Counted from the stretch's first letter, positions 17,435 through 27,303 are shown. The stretch is 64,000 nt of DNA from Pararobbsia alpina_A (GCF_965118125.1 NZ_OZ221289.1:124001-188000), one strand, 5' to 3'. Numbers and translations are program-made. The notes: generated by a model not told the origin, from the sequence alone.

Positions 17435-19500
17435 GTGTTGCCAGCGACAACTAGCCGCAAAGACATCTCCGGACGAACCTCCGGCGCATGTGGAACCTAC
17501 CTGACAGTGCCACTCCGAACACTCGGCCCGTTTCTCGTGAATGACGGCACCAACCCAGAACCTGCATTTGTCATTTTGAGCCCGGTGGATGGCTCGCGGG
17601 CGTGCACGTGGAACGAGGCACCGACGAGGCACCGACGAGGCACCGACGAGGCACCCGGTTTTACATGTGTACGGGGTCGATTCAGCTACGCCGTCACACG
17701 TTCACGAAGTTGTGAAGAGACGCCAACAAAACCGTCTTCGGGTCCACGAGAGCTTGACCGAAGAAAGAGGCTAGTCACGCCGCCCAACCATAGGCGACTC
17801 CGCTGACTGAAATTTGGTTCCACCCGAGGTTGACTCTGTCCGGCCGCTAGCCGCGCTGCACAGGTCCTTGCGCGTATGGCGACTCGGGATAGATAGGTCC
17901 GAACTCAGGGGATACGCGAAGCGTCGAAATGCGGATCACGAAGGCCACTGGCTGCGCCGCACCACGCACTATCGAAAGCCGTGTCCACTCGATGTAACCC
18001 GCTTTTGAATCAAGAACCGACGAGAGCACGGACCAATCCGTCCCGCGTGCGGTACAAGCACTTTCCTGGCGGCGACCGATTCTGGCCCTTAGCATCGAAA
18101 AAATTCATGCTAAATGCGACATCGACGGGACATGCGAGCGAGACTGGACCGACTCCAATCACGTGAAATTCGTCTGCCAAGACCCAGCGAGCACGCAACG
18201 AGCGAATGTGCCTACTCTGCGAGAAGGTCAACAAAATCGAAAACTAGAGCACCTTAGTCGGGCTAAGCCGACGGTATCTCCGCCGAGGCCAATATCTCGC
18301 CGCCTCGCGCAATGCGAGCAGCAGAAGTTGTCGCAACACTTTTGGATAGCCGCGCTCAGACTTGGGCCTGTCCTCGTGAAGTTAGGATCGGCTTTTTGCC
18401 GTTGCGTGCCCGAAAGCCTGACTCGAGCAGCAGACAAAGAGTGTCGAAGTACGTTGAAATCAACCTGTCCCTAATAATGAGCAGGCGAGCGATGCAGGTA
18501 CGAAAATCGACAGGTGAACGAGTAACCGATACGGAATGCAACGCGATAGCTATGAGTGCGTCACAGGGAACCGCGACGAATAGTCAGAACTCATTGGCGA
18601 ATAATCTTCGCAATCGCGAGGCCTCGAACGAAACTTACCTGGCGATGAAGCTCGCTTCGCCATGGGCTCTGCACCGAAAGACGGACACCGACTGCCGCCT
18701 GTCACGCGGAGAACAAGCTATGTAGCGTTGGCGAGAAATGGGGTAGTTTTCAAGCGATCGCAGGAAACGCGGCATTTCGTGAAACAATCGAATACGTTCT
18801 ATAAATGCTCGAAAGCCACGTTCAGCCGAAGGTTTGCGTGCTTTTAAAGGCCAATTCGCACCAATGTTTCACGGCCGCGCGCGTCCCAGCGAGGTGAGCA
18901 CGAATAGAGAACGGTTCGTGGGCATTACTTGCGAGCCGCCAAGCAAATCGTATTGAATGATACGTAATGTGTCACAGGAATGGGCTTTCCAGCCAAGTTA
19001 GCGAGCGTAGATCCCGCCAATCGCCTGGACTGACACTTCTCTGCCGCCAAGCGCGACGCCGCTGCGCTTCCCCCTTAGGATTCTCGCGCGCGATGGGGTT
19101 ACGTGAGCGAGCGGCGACATCGCGGACGATTCGGAATATGGCGTTGCGGGGGAGAGGAGGGGATGACTTGATGATCTTTCGCTCGCTAGCCCTGTGTGTA
19201 TATTGAAGCGCAATCCTGGCCGGCCCGTCGGATAGCACCAACAACCAAGGCGGCGGCGCGCGCATTCTCGAAGCATGTGCAGTCCCCGGGCCTCAAGAGA
19301 CGTGGGCTCGAATTTCACGCTCCGCAGGGAAGGCCGATCCCTCGCCTGAACGCTTCAGACACACCCGCCCGGTGACACACAACGAGTCGATAGGTCGAGG
19401 CTACCCGACTGAGCTTGGGTAAATCCGCCAGGTCAAGTAGACGTATGCAGCCAGCAACTCGGCTGCGACGCAGGAGATCGGATGCGGTTTGCCCAGAAAG
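17435..19500. other. Gene-poor region downstream of the partition locus
   Basis: About 2 kb with no open frame that looks like a protein. Frames are short, in conflict on both strands and lack ribosome sites. Apart from the tandem repeat at 17612-17655 I see no RNA gene, IS end or array. Decayed coding DNA is likely but unrecognisable. Confidence 0.5.
17612..17655. repeat. Short tandem repeat, four copies of an 11-bp unit
   Basis: ACGAGGCACCG is repeated head to tail four times, the last copy ending in C. Probably slippage-generated; no function evident. Confidence 0.85.
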
Positions 19501-20214
19501 TCAACGCGTGGGAGTTCCTTGCACATCCGCCACCCGCGCGGCGCCGACAATTGCGCCGTCACTTGCTTCGAGCAGGACTGCCAGATGCTCACCCGCAACG
19601 CTGTTCGCATTCAACGTCACCATCGCGCCCGACCATTGGCCAATTGGTACGAACTCGCGCACGACGTTAGATTCGGTGAGCGTGCGGCCTGCGTTCTCTC
19701 CTCGTCCAACCGGCGTGACGCGACGCGTGTCTTAACCCACGAGTACAGCGCGTGCGTGTCCGGTTCCCGCTCCAATCGTCACCGAAATGTGACCGCCTTC
19801 ACGTGTTCCGCTCACCGTCGCAGCAGTATCGATGTTGCGCACCGCTTGATCGATCGCATTGTTGGCCGCAGTGCGATTCGATCCCACGACTTCGACCTTG
19901 CCGTCGATAACCATTTGCGGCGTGTATTCAAAGCCACGAAAGCGCTGAGCGTATCGGGCTTGGCGTGCATCGGCGTCGTCGAGCGAGAAGGGATCTTTCC
20001 ACCCGAGCTGATTCCAATACGTGACATGAAACGCCAGCGGCAGAACGTCCGCACGCGTGTCATTCAATTCCGATAGAAAGCTGTCAGCAGGCGGACATGA
20101 CGAACAGCCCTCTGATGTGAACAGCTCGACGACAACGGGACGCGGCGCAGCCGCGAGCGCGTTCGTCGCCAGTAGCGTTGCTGCGCAAAGCACGGTGAAT
20201 AAGCGAGCCATCAT
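19501..20214 (-). pseudogene. DUF1223 thioredoxin-fold secreted protein, interrupted by an in-frame stop
   Basis: The first 160 codons give a signal peptide (MMARLFTVLCAATLLATNALA) and a DUF1223 domain with CSSCPPAD (residues about 37-44), HVTYWNQLGWKDPF and YTPQMVIDG. Codon 161 is TAA (19732-19734). Reading on in the same frame for another 76 codons continues the family without any shift (DTRRVTPVGRGENAGRTLTE ... QWSGAMVTLNANSVAGEHLA ... RVADVQGTPTR) to TGA at 19501. So one nonsense change at a site where a tyrosine codon would fit splits an otherwise intact gene of 237 codons. Function of DUF1223 proteins is unknown. It diverges from the cytochrome b operon. Confidence 0.8.
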
Positions 20215-20364
20215 GGCCTGACTCCAGATATCGTCGATGTATGTATTACGTTCGCCCGCCCGGCATAGTTACAGCAAAGCTCGCGCGACGTGCGACGCGT
20301 ATAAATCTTCACAACGCTGTAACCACGTTCGCTTCCACGACGAATCCATAAGTACCCGATCGAC

Positions 20365-21015
20365 ATGGTGATCGACATGGATACGATGAAAGCGGAACCC
20401 GCTCTTGCGCACACAATCTCTGCGCGCGATCCCCAGATTCACCCGATATGGCTGCGCCTCACGCATTGGATTAACGCGTTCGCGGCGCTGATCATGATGT
20501 TTTCCGGCTGGCGCATCTACGATGCGTCGCCCGTGTTTCGGGACATCATCATTCCGCCGGCGATTACGCTGGGCGGCTGGCTCGGTGGTGCGCTGCAGTG
20601 GCACTTCGCGGCGATGTGGCTCCTGGTCTTCAACGGGCTCGTCTATCTCGCGATCAATCTGGCGAGTGGCCGGTTCACCGCAAAGTTTTTTCCACTCTCG
20701 CCGCGTGCCGTGTTGTGCGATCTCGTCGCTGCCCTGAAAGGCAGGCTCTCGCATGCCGATCTGGGGCATTACAACGCGGTGCAGAAGCTTGCGTATCTCG
20801 CCGTCATCGTTGATCTGATGGTGCTCGTACTGTCCGGGCTCGTAATTTGGAAGTCGGTTCAGTTTCCGCTGCTGCGCGCACTGATGGGCGGCTACGACAA
20901 CGCGCGCATCGTTCACTTTTTCGCGATGTCGGCAATGGCGGCGTTTGTCGTCGTGCATGTCGCGATGGTCGCGCTTGTACCGCGTTCGCTTTTGATCATG
21001 TTACGTGGCCGCTGA
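20365..21015 (+). CDS. Cytochrome b561-type membrane protein
   Basis: 216 residues with about four membrane helices (WINAFAALIMMFSGWRIY, MWLLVFNGLVYLAINLAS, LAYLAVIVDLMVLVLSGLVIW, MSAMAAFVVVHVAMVALV). Histidines suited to haem b ligation are in LTHWINAF, WHFAAMW, IVHFFAM and VHVAM. It is the di-haem b-type electron carrier often paired with a periplasmic molybdopterin oxidoreductase, which follows 18 bases later. Starts at 20365, 20377 and 20386 are all possible; none has a strong ribosome site. Confidence 0.8.
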   Translation: MVIDMDTMKAEPALAHTISARDPQIHPIWLRLTHWINAFAALIMMFSGWRIYDASPVFRDIIIPPAITLGGWLGGALQWHFAAMWLLVFNGLVYLAINLASGRFTAKFFPLSPRAVLCDLVAALKGRLSHADLGHYNAVQKLAYLAVIVDLMVLVLSGLVIWKSVQFPLLRALMGGYDNARIVHFFAMSAMAAFVVVHVAMVALVPRSLLIMLRGR

Positions 21016-21033
21016 TTCGTTGGAACAAACGAC

Positions 21034-21810
21034 ATGAACATCAAGGAAGCACGCCTTTTCACGCTCGACCGCGAAGCTATTCTCGCTGATGCGCGACGCG
21101 AACTGGATATGCCAGCCCGCCGCCGGTTCGGCAAGCAGATGCTGACGGTCGGCGGCCTGTCGTTGCTGACCGGCTGCTCGATCACCGACAACGACTCGGT
21201 CAACAAGTTTCTCACTGCGGTCTCGCGCCTGAACGATCGCGCGCAGGCGTTGCTGTTCGATCCGAAGTTACTTGCGCCGACTTACACCGAAGCCGAGATC
21301 ACACGGCCGTTTCCTTTCAACGCGTTCTACGGAATCGACGAAGTTCCGGAAGTGAGCGGAAGCGACTATCGCCTGACGGTGAGTGGTCTCGTCACGGGAC
21401 AACGTACCTGGTCGTTGCCTGAACTGTATGCGCTTCCTCGGGCCGAGCAGATTACGCGGCATATCTGCGTCGAAGGTTGGAGCGCGATCGGCCGCTGGGG
21501 CGGCACGCCGTTTAGCGAATTCCTGCGTCGCGTCGGCGCGGACACCTCGGCGAAGTACGTCGGCTTTCGTTGCGCGGACGATTACTACGAAAGCATTGAC
21601 ATGCCGACCGCGATGCACCCGCAAACGCTGCTCACGTTCGACTACGACGGCGAGCGTTTGCCTGCGAAATATGGGTACCCGATGAAGCTGCGGATGCCAA
21701 CCAAGCTTGGCTACAAGAACCCGAAGCATATCGTCGAGCTCTTCGTGACCAACAAATACCCGGGCGGCTATTGGGTCGATCAGGGCTACAACTGGTTCGG
21801 CGGTTCCTGA
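21034..21810 (+). CDS. Molybdopterin-dependent oxidoreductase (sulfite oxidase/YedY-like)
   Basis: 258 residues. N-terminal twin-arginine-like signal RRRFGKQMLTVGGLSLLTGC, which also ends in a lipobox cysteine, so it is probably a Tat-exported lipoprotein. The core is a sulfite-oxidase-family molybdenum domain: ITRHICVEGWSAIGRWGG carries the cysteine that should ligate molybdenum (about residue 147), followed by MPTAMHPQTLLTFDYDGERL, GYPMKLRMPTKLGYKNPKHI. It would accept or donate electrons through the preceding cytochrome b. The substrate is unknown; MsrP-type (methionine sulfoxide) or sulfite chemistry are the obvious alternatives. Confidence 0.85.
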   Translation: MNIKEARLFTLDREAILADARRELDMPARRRFGKQMLTVGGLSLLTGCSITDNDSVNKFLTAVSRLNDRAQALLFDPKLLAPTYTEAEITRPFPFNAFYGIDEVPEVSGSDYRLTVSGLVTGQRTWSLPELYALPRAEQITRHICVEGWSAIGRWGGTPFSEFLRRVGADTSAKYVGFRCADDYYESIDMPTAMHPQTLLTFDYDGERLPAKYGYPMKLRMPTKLGYKNPKHIVELFVTNKYPGGYWVDQGYNWFGGS

Positions 21811-21875
21811 ATGGATTCAGTTTTCGGCCCCGGCATATGCCCGGCGGCCAATATCACCCACCAAGGAGATCAGAA

Positions 21876-22112
21876 ATGAAACGAATCATCACAGCAGTAT
21901 TCGCCGCGACAATCGCAATGGCCGCATCTACGGCGTTCGCGCAAGCAAGCGGCGCAATGGCAAACGATGCAATGGGCAAGGATGCAATGGGCAAAGACGC
22001 GATGGGCAAAGACGCGATGAAGAAGGACAGCAAGATGAACAAGGACAGCAAGATGAAGAAGAACGACGCGATGGGCATGGACCATCCTGCATCGGGCGCG
22101 ATGTCGAAGTAA
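21876..22112 (+). CDS. Pentapeptide MXKDX-repeat protein
   Basis: 78 residues from ATG 21876 after an AAGGAGAT ribosome site. A signal peptide (MKRIITAVFAATIAMAASTAFA) is followed by a Met/Lys/Asp-rich repetitive stretch, units of the form AMGKD repeated and then KMNKD/KMKKN. Such small exported MXKDX proteins are known next to the cytochrome b-oxidoreductase pair in Burkholderiaceae. The dense methionines might serve as an oxidisable substrate or metal binder; that is inference. Confidence 0.85.
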   Translation: MKRIITAVFAATIAMAASTAFAQASGAMANDAMGKDAMGKDAMGKDAMKKDSKMNKDSKMKKNDAMGMDHPASGAMSK

Positions 22113-22128
22113 CCGAGGTGTGTCATGG

Positions 22129-22147
22129 GGCGGGTGACTCACCCGCC
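22129..22147 (+). terminator. Probable terminator of the oxidoreductase operon
   Basis: GGCGGGTGA and TCACCCGCC form perfect 9-base arms around a single C, 16 bases after the MXKDX stop. The following sequence is only moderately T-rich (TATTTTCTC). Confidence 0.55.
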
Positions 22148-22385
22148 TGGCGTATTTTCTCGCTGGCCTTCGGCCAGACTCCCTGACACGTTGAGAGCGA
22201 GTGCTATGGGAAGAATTGATCGAGATCGTCCGCATCAAACTGTCGTCGTATCCGGTACGGACGATACGCGCAAATCGCTCAATAGTCCGTTGGTCGATTG
22301 CGCAGCATCTCGTAGGCTCTCCGCCGCGCGGCCATCTTGCTTCGATCAGGAGGATCGTAGTCTCGAGAACGTTCTCGCTGCGCCA

Positions 22386-22688
22386 CTAGCTCCCCCTAGA
22401 TTTCGCAATGGCGGCCGTCGGCATAAGCGTGTCAAGCCTTCCCGACAGCACACGGACAGCCTCGCCGCGTCCGCGCTCTTCCAGCAGCTCGCGCAGGAGC
22501 GACAAAAAGTGGATCAGATCAGAGGCGGCGTGGCGGGCAAGAAACACGGCGATCGTGTCGTCGACCTCGCTGGCGATATTTTCGGGGGACAGCCTGCTAC
22601 CGATGTGAGAAGAATGCTTCGCCAACTCTCCGCTGTACTCCATGCGGCAGCGATGATGCTCACGCGCAATACTGGGCCGTGCTTTCAT
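22386..22688 (-). CDS. Small hypothetical protein
   Basis: 100 residues from ATG 22688, chosen because GGAAGGA sits five bases upstream. The protein is mostly helical and acidic/basic mixed (IGSRLSPENIASEVDDTIAVF, HFLSLLRELLEERGRGEAVRVLSG). No family recognised, no signal peptide. The good ribosome site makes it more believable than the surrounding frames. Confidence 0.5.
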   Translation of the reverse strand: MKARPSIAREHHRCRMEYSGELAKHSSHIGSRLSPENIASEVDDTIAVFLARHAASDLIHFLSLLRELLEERGRGEAVRVLSGRLDTLMPTAAIAKSRGS

Positions 22689-22833
22689 TGCGTCCTTCCA
22701 GTCGGCCACCGCTGGCCTTCGCACGGAAACGCGCAGCGCCGATGGCGCCGAGCACGCTTTCCGATTTATCCGTAACACGGATCCGTGACGTCGATTCTCC
22801 TACCGAAAGGAGTGTGTGCGTCGGCAATTGCAT

Positions 22834-23196
22834 TCATGAGCGAGAGCCGCCACGTCGTCCGGCATTCTCTCCAATACGAAAACGCGCGTCAGCCGCCTTA
22901 CGCAATCGCGTGAATGCATCTGCGAAGGCCTCGGACGCCGAGCGGAACCGCGCGGATGGCGGTGGAACAGAGCAATACCCACCGCGATCGGTCATGCGCA
23001 GGGCCTGCGTCGCGATATAAAACCCGGACTCGACGTCATGGGCTACGACAACGTGCAGCTCGGAACCGAGGTACGCAACCGTCTTTCGTTCCACGAGGTG
23101 ACTCTCCCTAACACGCTGCGCATAGCAGCTGTATGTAAGCCTATATGCCTCCCAAGTTGTGTCGGCCGATCGTGACCGAGTTGCGTCGACTGGCAT
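22834..23196 (-). CDS. Small hypothetical protein, doubtful
   Basis: 120 residues. The middle part (VAYLGSELHVVVAHDVESGFYIATQALRM) reads like a folded domain, the end is basic. Ribosome site is weak (CAGG). Unrecognised; could be a chance frame. Confidence 0.3.
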   Translation of the reverse strand: MPVDATRSRSADTTWEAYRLTYSCYAQRVRESHLVERKTVAYLGSELHVVVAHDVESGFYIATQALRMTDRGGYCSVPPPSARFRSASEAFADAFTRLRKAADARFRIGENAGRRGGSRS

Positions 23197-23672
23197 GACC
23201 TGGGTATCGATGACGTGAATCGCCGAGCTATCAGTTGACCTTTTAGCTATCAGCTTTGCGTCGGCAGCGCGAACAGCGTGCAGCAGCTGCGGTCCAAGAA
23301 TCGCGCGCCAAAGTCTGCGCGGAACAGCGGTGGAATCAGCTCGCTGTCATGCGAGTGAGGTAGTCCAAGTGCAGCCACCAAGACATGTCCCGCGGACTCA
23401 GTGACGGGAACCCAAGAGGGGCGCAAGGGATGCGAATTGACGACGTGCTGGATGCGATCGGCATGTCTCTGTCGACGTGCGATACGCTTTTTTTGTGCGT
23501 GATGACAACTGACTGTACGGCCCCGTCGCGAAGACTGTCAATCGATATCGGGTCCGTTCGATGCCACCGCGCTCGGGATCGAACTTACAAAGTATTCTGC
23601 GACAGAACACGGGCTTCGGCACACACTAGCCACGACTTGCCGATCGTCGGCGAGCCACTTGGGGAGATGATC
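23197..23672. other. Non-coding stretch
   Basis: No supported gene, repeat or RNA seen in these 476 bases. Frames are short and lack ribosome sites. Confidence 0.4.
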
Positions 23673-23807
23673 ATGGCCAAGGGCCAGCTTCGTAGCAATC
23701 GCGAGCCGAAAAAACCCAAACAGCCCGCGAAGCCGGCGGTGCTTTCCAAGTTGATTTTTCCAGTCAAAGCCACAAAGCCTGTGGCGAAAGGGACGAAAAG
23801 CCGCTAG
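23673..23807 (+). CDS. Small basic protein (44 residues)
   Basis: From ATG 23673 with GGGGAG six bases upstream; a second in-frame ATG at 23667 abuts that ribosome site. The product starts MAKGQLRSNREPKKPKQPAK and is extremely Lys/Arg/Pro-rich. Short proteins with the same MAKGQ-RSN-E-KKPK start occur widely in Burkholderiaceae with no known function. Nucleic-acid binding is a guess from charge. Confidence 0.6.
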   Translation: MAKGQLRSNREPKKPKQPAKPAVLSKLIFPVKATKPVAKGTKSR

Positions 23808-23884
23808 AAGAGTGTGCTTCACCCGAGCGAGCGACGAGCTGGCCATTGTCGAAGTATCAGGTGCCGTGCAAACGAGGGTGAAGC

Positions 23885-24904
23885 GTGAAATTCTATGTGA
23901 GCTCGAACGGCGACGAGTGGTTGCTCAGTCGCACATCAGGTGGTGAGTTGCGTGTGACGCATGTGCCAAACCATGCCTCAGGCGGAGGTGCATCCGAGAC
24001 GAGCGTGAAAGCCTTTTTGTCCGGCGACCGCTCGGGCCCTGAGCATGAGGCGCTGCGAGACTTGATGTCGCCGCCGAGCCGAGTACACGACGGCAACAGG
24101 GATTCGATTTCGTCGAATCACGAAGCTAGCGCAACGACGCCGACGTCTCTTGGCGAAAGTGGTGTGGAGTGTCGGCCGGACTCGTTGTTACTTGCCGTCG
24201 TCCGAATTCGGACGCTCGGGAATCGACAGATACTCACAAACGCCAGCGGATTCTTTTTCAAGAGGTCGGGGCGTCTGTTTCTCGTGACGAGCCGACATGT
24301 GCTGTGTGACGAAGATAGCGGTCACTTGCCGGACGCAGTGGAGATTGAACTGCACATTGACGTTCGCAATCTTGGCCAATCCATATGGTTCTCGATCCCC
24401 TTGTATAACGATGGGGTGGGGCTGTGGCGGCAGGCCGAAGACGGCGGAGGAACGGTAGATGTTGCGGTGGTGGAAATCAATCGCGATGTCTTACCTCCGC
24501 GCTCATTCATTTGCTTCTTCGAGCCGCAGCACCTGCTCGTGCCTCGAGGCGGAATCGAAATAGGTTCGTCCATTCTGATCGTGGGCTTTCCATTAGGATT
24601 TCACGATACTCTCCATCATCTTCCCGTCGCTCGCCATGGAATTCTTGCCTCCGCGTTTGGATTCCGGTTTCAGGGAAACGGCGTGTTTGTCACGGATGCG
24701 CGAATGCACCGTGGAACAAGCGGCGCTCCCGTTGTCGCGCGCGACGAATCTGCCCTCACAACAGACAGTGAGCTTCCATGGATGTTGCTGGGCGTCCACT
24801 CTTCGAGCATCGACATGAGTAGTCGTGACGTCGATGCAGACGATTCGCTTGGCCTGAATAGCGCTTGGTACGCGGACGTGCTGATGACGTTGACGGGGAA
24901 CTAG
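23885..24904 (+). CDS. Trypsin-like serine protease fused to a small N-terminal domain
   Basis: 339 residues from GTG 23885 with GAGGGTGAA upstream. Residues 1-62 (FYVSSNGDEWLLSR, VTHVPNHASGG, AFLSGDRSGPEHEALRDLM) look like a small stand-alone hypothetical protein family common in Burkholderia and rhizobia. After a linker, residues about 100-335 form a chymotrypsin-fold protease: TSRHVLC (His), TVDVAVVEIN (Asp), MHRGTSGAPVV (Ser). There is no signal peptide, so it probably acts in the cytoplasm. No partner gene is adjacent. The fusion is the unusual part. The protease call is good; the target is unknown. Confidence 0.75.
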   Translation: MKFYVSSNGDEWLLSRTSGGELRVTHVPNHASGGGASETSVKAFLSGDRSGPEHEALRDLMSPPSRVHDGNRDSISSNHEASATTPTSLGESGVECRPDSLLLAVVRIRTLGNRQILTNASGFFFKRSGRLFLVTSRHVLCDEDSGHLPDAVEIELHIDVRNLGQSIWFSIPLYNDGVGLWRQAEDGGGTVDVAVVEINRDVLPPRSFICFFEPQHLLVPRGGIEIGSSILIVGFPLGFHDTLHHLPVARHGILASAFGFRFQGNGVFVTDARMHRGTSGAPVVARDESALTTDSELPWMLLGVHSSSIDMSSRDVDADDSLGLNSAWYADVLMTLTGN

Positions 24905-25493
24905 TTCGTTTGGATGAGTAACAGTTGGTGGGCAATGCGAGTGGCAAAGTATTCGATCGCGAAAACGCCGAGCGGAGTCCGTTGTCGCGAATTGACTCGC
25001 ACACGAAAGCGGCGCTGAGAATATTGCGCCTTCGCCTTTCACTGGGGCGGGGCTCACCAGAGTATGTACTCCGCCATGAGCCTGTCTGCCCGCGCAATGG
25101 AATGGAAGCTGCATCTGAGCGAGACAAATCCTGCGCTTAACGTTCGGTCGTCGCGCACAGGCGCCTTTGTGCGGAGCGGCTCTCAAAGCGCAGCGTGTGG
25201 ATTCAGGGCAACATTGATCGACTGGCAGCTACCTCGGATGCATACTGGTTCGCTTGCCGGCCTGACTACCTTCCTTTCCTGACGAGAGGGGAATTCCCGC
25301 GATGCTTGGACGGCGATAGCCGTAAGTCACGGCCCGACCTTCCAATCCGTAGTTTCAACCGGTCAATCACGAGGCGGCTCTCGCGACTCCGAATGGAATG
25401 CGCAAAGATGAAACCATCGCCGGTACGTTTCATTCGACTCGCGGATCACTCGCGGCTACCACTGGTAGCGCGCGTGTGCTCTGCGCAGTCGAA
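24905..25493. other. Non-coding stretch
   Basis: Nearly 600 bases without a convincing gene. Frames are short and overlap on both strands; no repeat, IS end or RNA recognised. Confidence 0.4.
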
Positions 25494-25925
25494 CTAGTTT
25501 CGCCCCCTTGCCTGTGCAAAGACCGCAGGAGTGATGTCGCTCAGTTGCTCGACGCCGAAGAATTCAGCGATTTGACGCGTCACATGCACGCTGAAGGGCC
25601 CATCGAAGTCACTGAGTTCGGCGCTGCGGGCGGCAATTAGAACATCGGTCGTCTCGTCGTCGTCGCGTAAAGCTTGCACTTCAGAAAAAGTGAGATCGAG
25701 CACATGGTCGGTGACGTCGACCCTTCGCGTGTCGCCAATGTCGATCGCGCAGTTGTTGGACCACCTCTGTAGATGGATTGCGGCCCAGATGCGCTTGTGA
25801 GTTTGCAATTTACGTCCTTGTCCCAAGATTGCGCGCTGGAACTGCAGTGCGAGTGTGTGCGAAGCGGTTCGTGATTTCAGTGGGAAACACGCGGTGTTCG
25901 ATGGTACCGCGATGTACGTCTGCAT
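25494..25925 (-). CDS. Hypothetical protein
   Basis: 143 residues, unrecognised. The C-terminal half is acidic and regular (VDVTDHVLDLTFSEVQALRDDDETTDVLIAARSAELSDFDGPFSV). No signal peptide or membrane segment and no strong ribosome site at ATG 25925. Open length and composition favour a real gene, but weakly. Confidence 0.4.
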   Translation of the reverse strand: MQTYIAVPSNTACFPLKSRTASHTLALQFQRAILGQGRKLQTHKRIWAAIHLQRWSNNCAIDIGDTRRVDVTDHVLDLTFSEVQALRDDDETTDVLIAARSAELSDFDGPFSVHVTRQIAEFFGVEQLSDITPAVFAQARGRN

Positions 25926-26945
25926 GCGACCGAGGAGGACGGAAATCGTACCGCCGGAATCATCGCAAACGCGTGCTAATTCTCCGACGTTCGGCTGACG
26001 TTACATAGCGCTTCAAACCGAGCCTCCATTTCACTACTTTATCGTCCCGGACCACGCATCTTTATCGTGGGAAAGTCAGTGACACGACGGATGACAAGAC
26101 GTGCTCGTTGCAACTAACACCCGAGGATTCGTGCGGCCTAGCAGACGGCGCTGATGCGCCGTTATAAACTAGCATTCAGGAGCAAGACAGATTTGTCTAG
26201 CTTATTCGAGCCTTTATCGGCTGTCCGGTCGGCGATGAATCGACTGCGCTTTCTGGCCGCGAATAACAGAAGCGTCCCACGTTTCGATTTTCGACGCGCC
26301 CTACCGTGGGGCAATTCAACCCCAAACGCTTGCTAGAGAAGGCTGTCTAGACCTCTGTTCACCGATTTGAGACACATCTAGCAGCGGGTGATTTTTGCTC
26401 CTGCGTTGCTGTCCCGGACCATCGGTGCATCCCGGTCGTTGTTAGCCGTTGACGTGCATCCATAGTTGCCCCAGCGGGACGGCCGGGGGATGCGGAAAAA
26501 ACTTGAATTGGTTAAGCAGCGAATCCCAGACTTTTCCCGTAACCCGAAAGGGCTGAGTGCGTATCGTCGCGGTTAGAGGCGTGAGTGACGCTGCAGCGTT
26601 GCGATTCGAGCCGCGAACCGAGCGCATCCGCGCAGGAAGTCGGTATCGCTTGGGCGCATGCGTGGGTCCGCGCCCGCGAGTGGGGCTGAGGGTGAACGCC
26701 ACCGCGTTTGTAGTTTGTCGCGATTCGGCGTTGACAGTACCAGCCTGCGTAATCGGGAGCATGACGCACCAGGTTTAACGCGGACTTCGGGTCGCTCTCA
26801 GCTGGTGGAGCGCTCGGTCAATCTTGTTTCGTTGCCGCTGCGTCGGGGGACCACTCAACGCCGGTTCGCGTTCGAGCAACTCTACGTACGAGTCCCACGA
26901 CTGGTTTGAAACGCCCGCCGGCGCACCGTTACACATGCGTCTTAC
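25926..26945. other. Gene-poor stretch
   Basis: About 1 kb with no supported gene. Frames are short and mutually overlapping; no repeat array, RNA gene or insertion element was recognised. Confidence 0.4.
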
Positions 26946-27068
26946 CTATTCGGCCCGGCGAATCGTCGCACGCAGCCTGTGGACTTCCCAGCGAAGCTCC
27001 AACATGACCGACGAATCGACGTCGTCAATTTTCGCGAGCCTGGCTGCGATAAGGGGTTCTCGGCGCAT
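26946..27068 (-). CDS. Forty-residue ORF downstream of an SOS box
   Basis: ATG 27068 opens a frame for MRREPLIAARLAKIDDVDSS...ELRWEVHRLRATIRRAE, a charged, probably helical peptide. A LexA-type box lies 20 bases upstream. There is no clear Shine-Dalgarno, so translation is uncertain. The frame extends further upstream but through the box itself. No family recognised. Confidence 0.4.
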   Translation of the reverse strand: MRREPLIAARLAKIDDVDSSVMLELRWEVHRLRATIRRAE

Positions 27069-27088
27069 GGTTTGAAATCGGCGATATA

Positions 27089-27104
27089 CTGTACAAAAAT
27101 ACAG
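27089..27104. promoter_or_regulatory. LexA-type SOS box
   Basis: CTGTACAAAAATACAG fits CTGT-N8-ACAG exactly, with TA/TA extending the symmetry on each side (27087-27106). On the minus strand it is followed by TATATCG, a plausible -10 region, and then by the 40-codon ORF. Confidence 0.65.
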
Positions 27105-27303
27105 TATTTTCCTCGCGACATGTACCGCACACGACCGAAATTCGACCCTACCGAATCGGCCCGCCGTTCTGCATCCTCGCAAATGGAAGAACAATCTCCG
27201 TCGGACGGGTATTTCGGAATATTGCACTGCATCAAATTTGTTACGCTGGCGCAAGCATCACACCAACCTGTAGGTCTCAGCCGCACAATCTGGGAGGCGA
27301 ACC

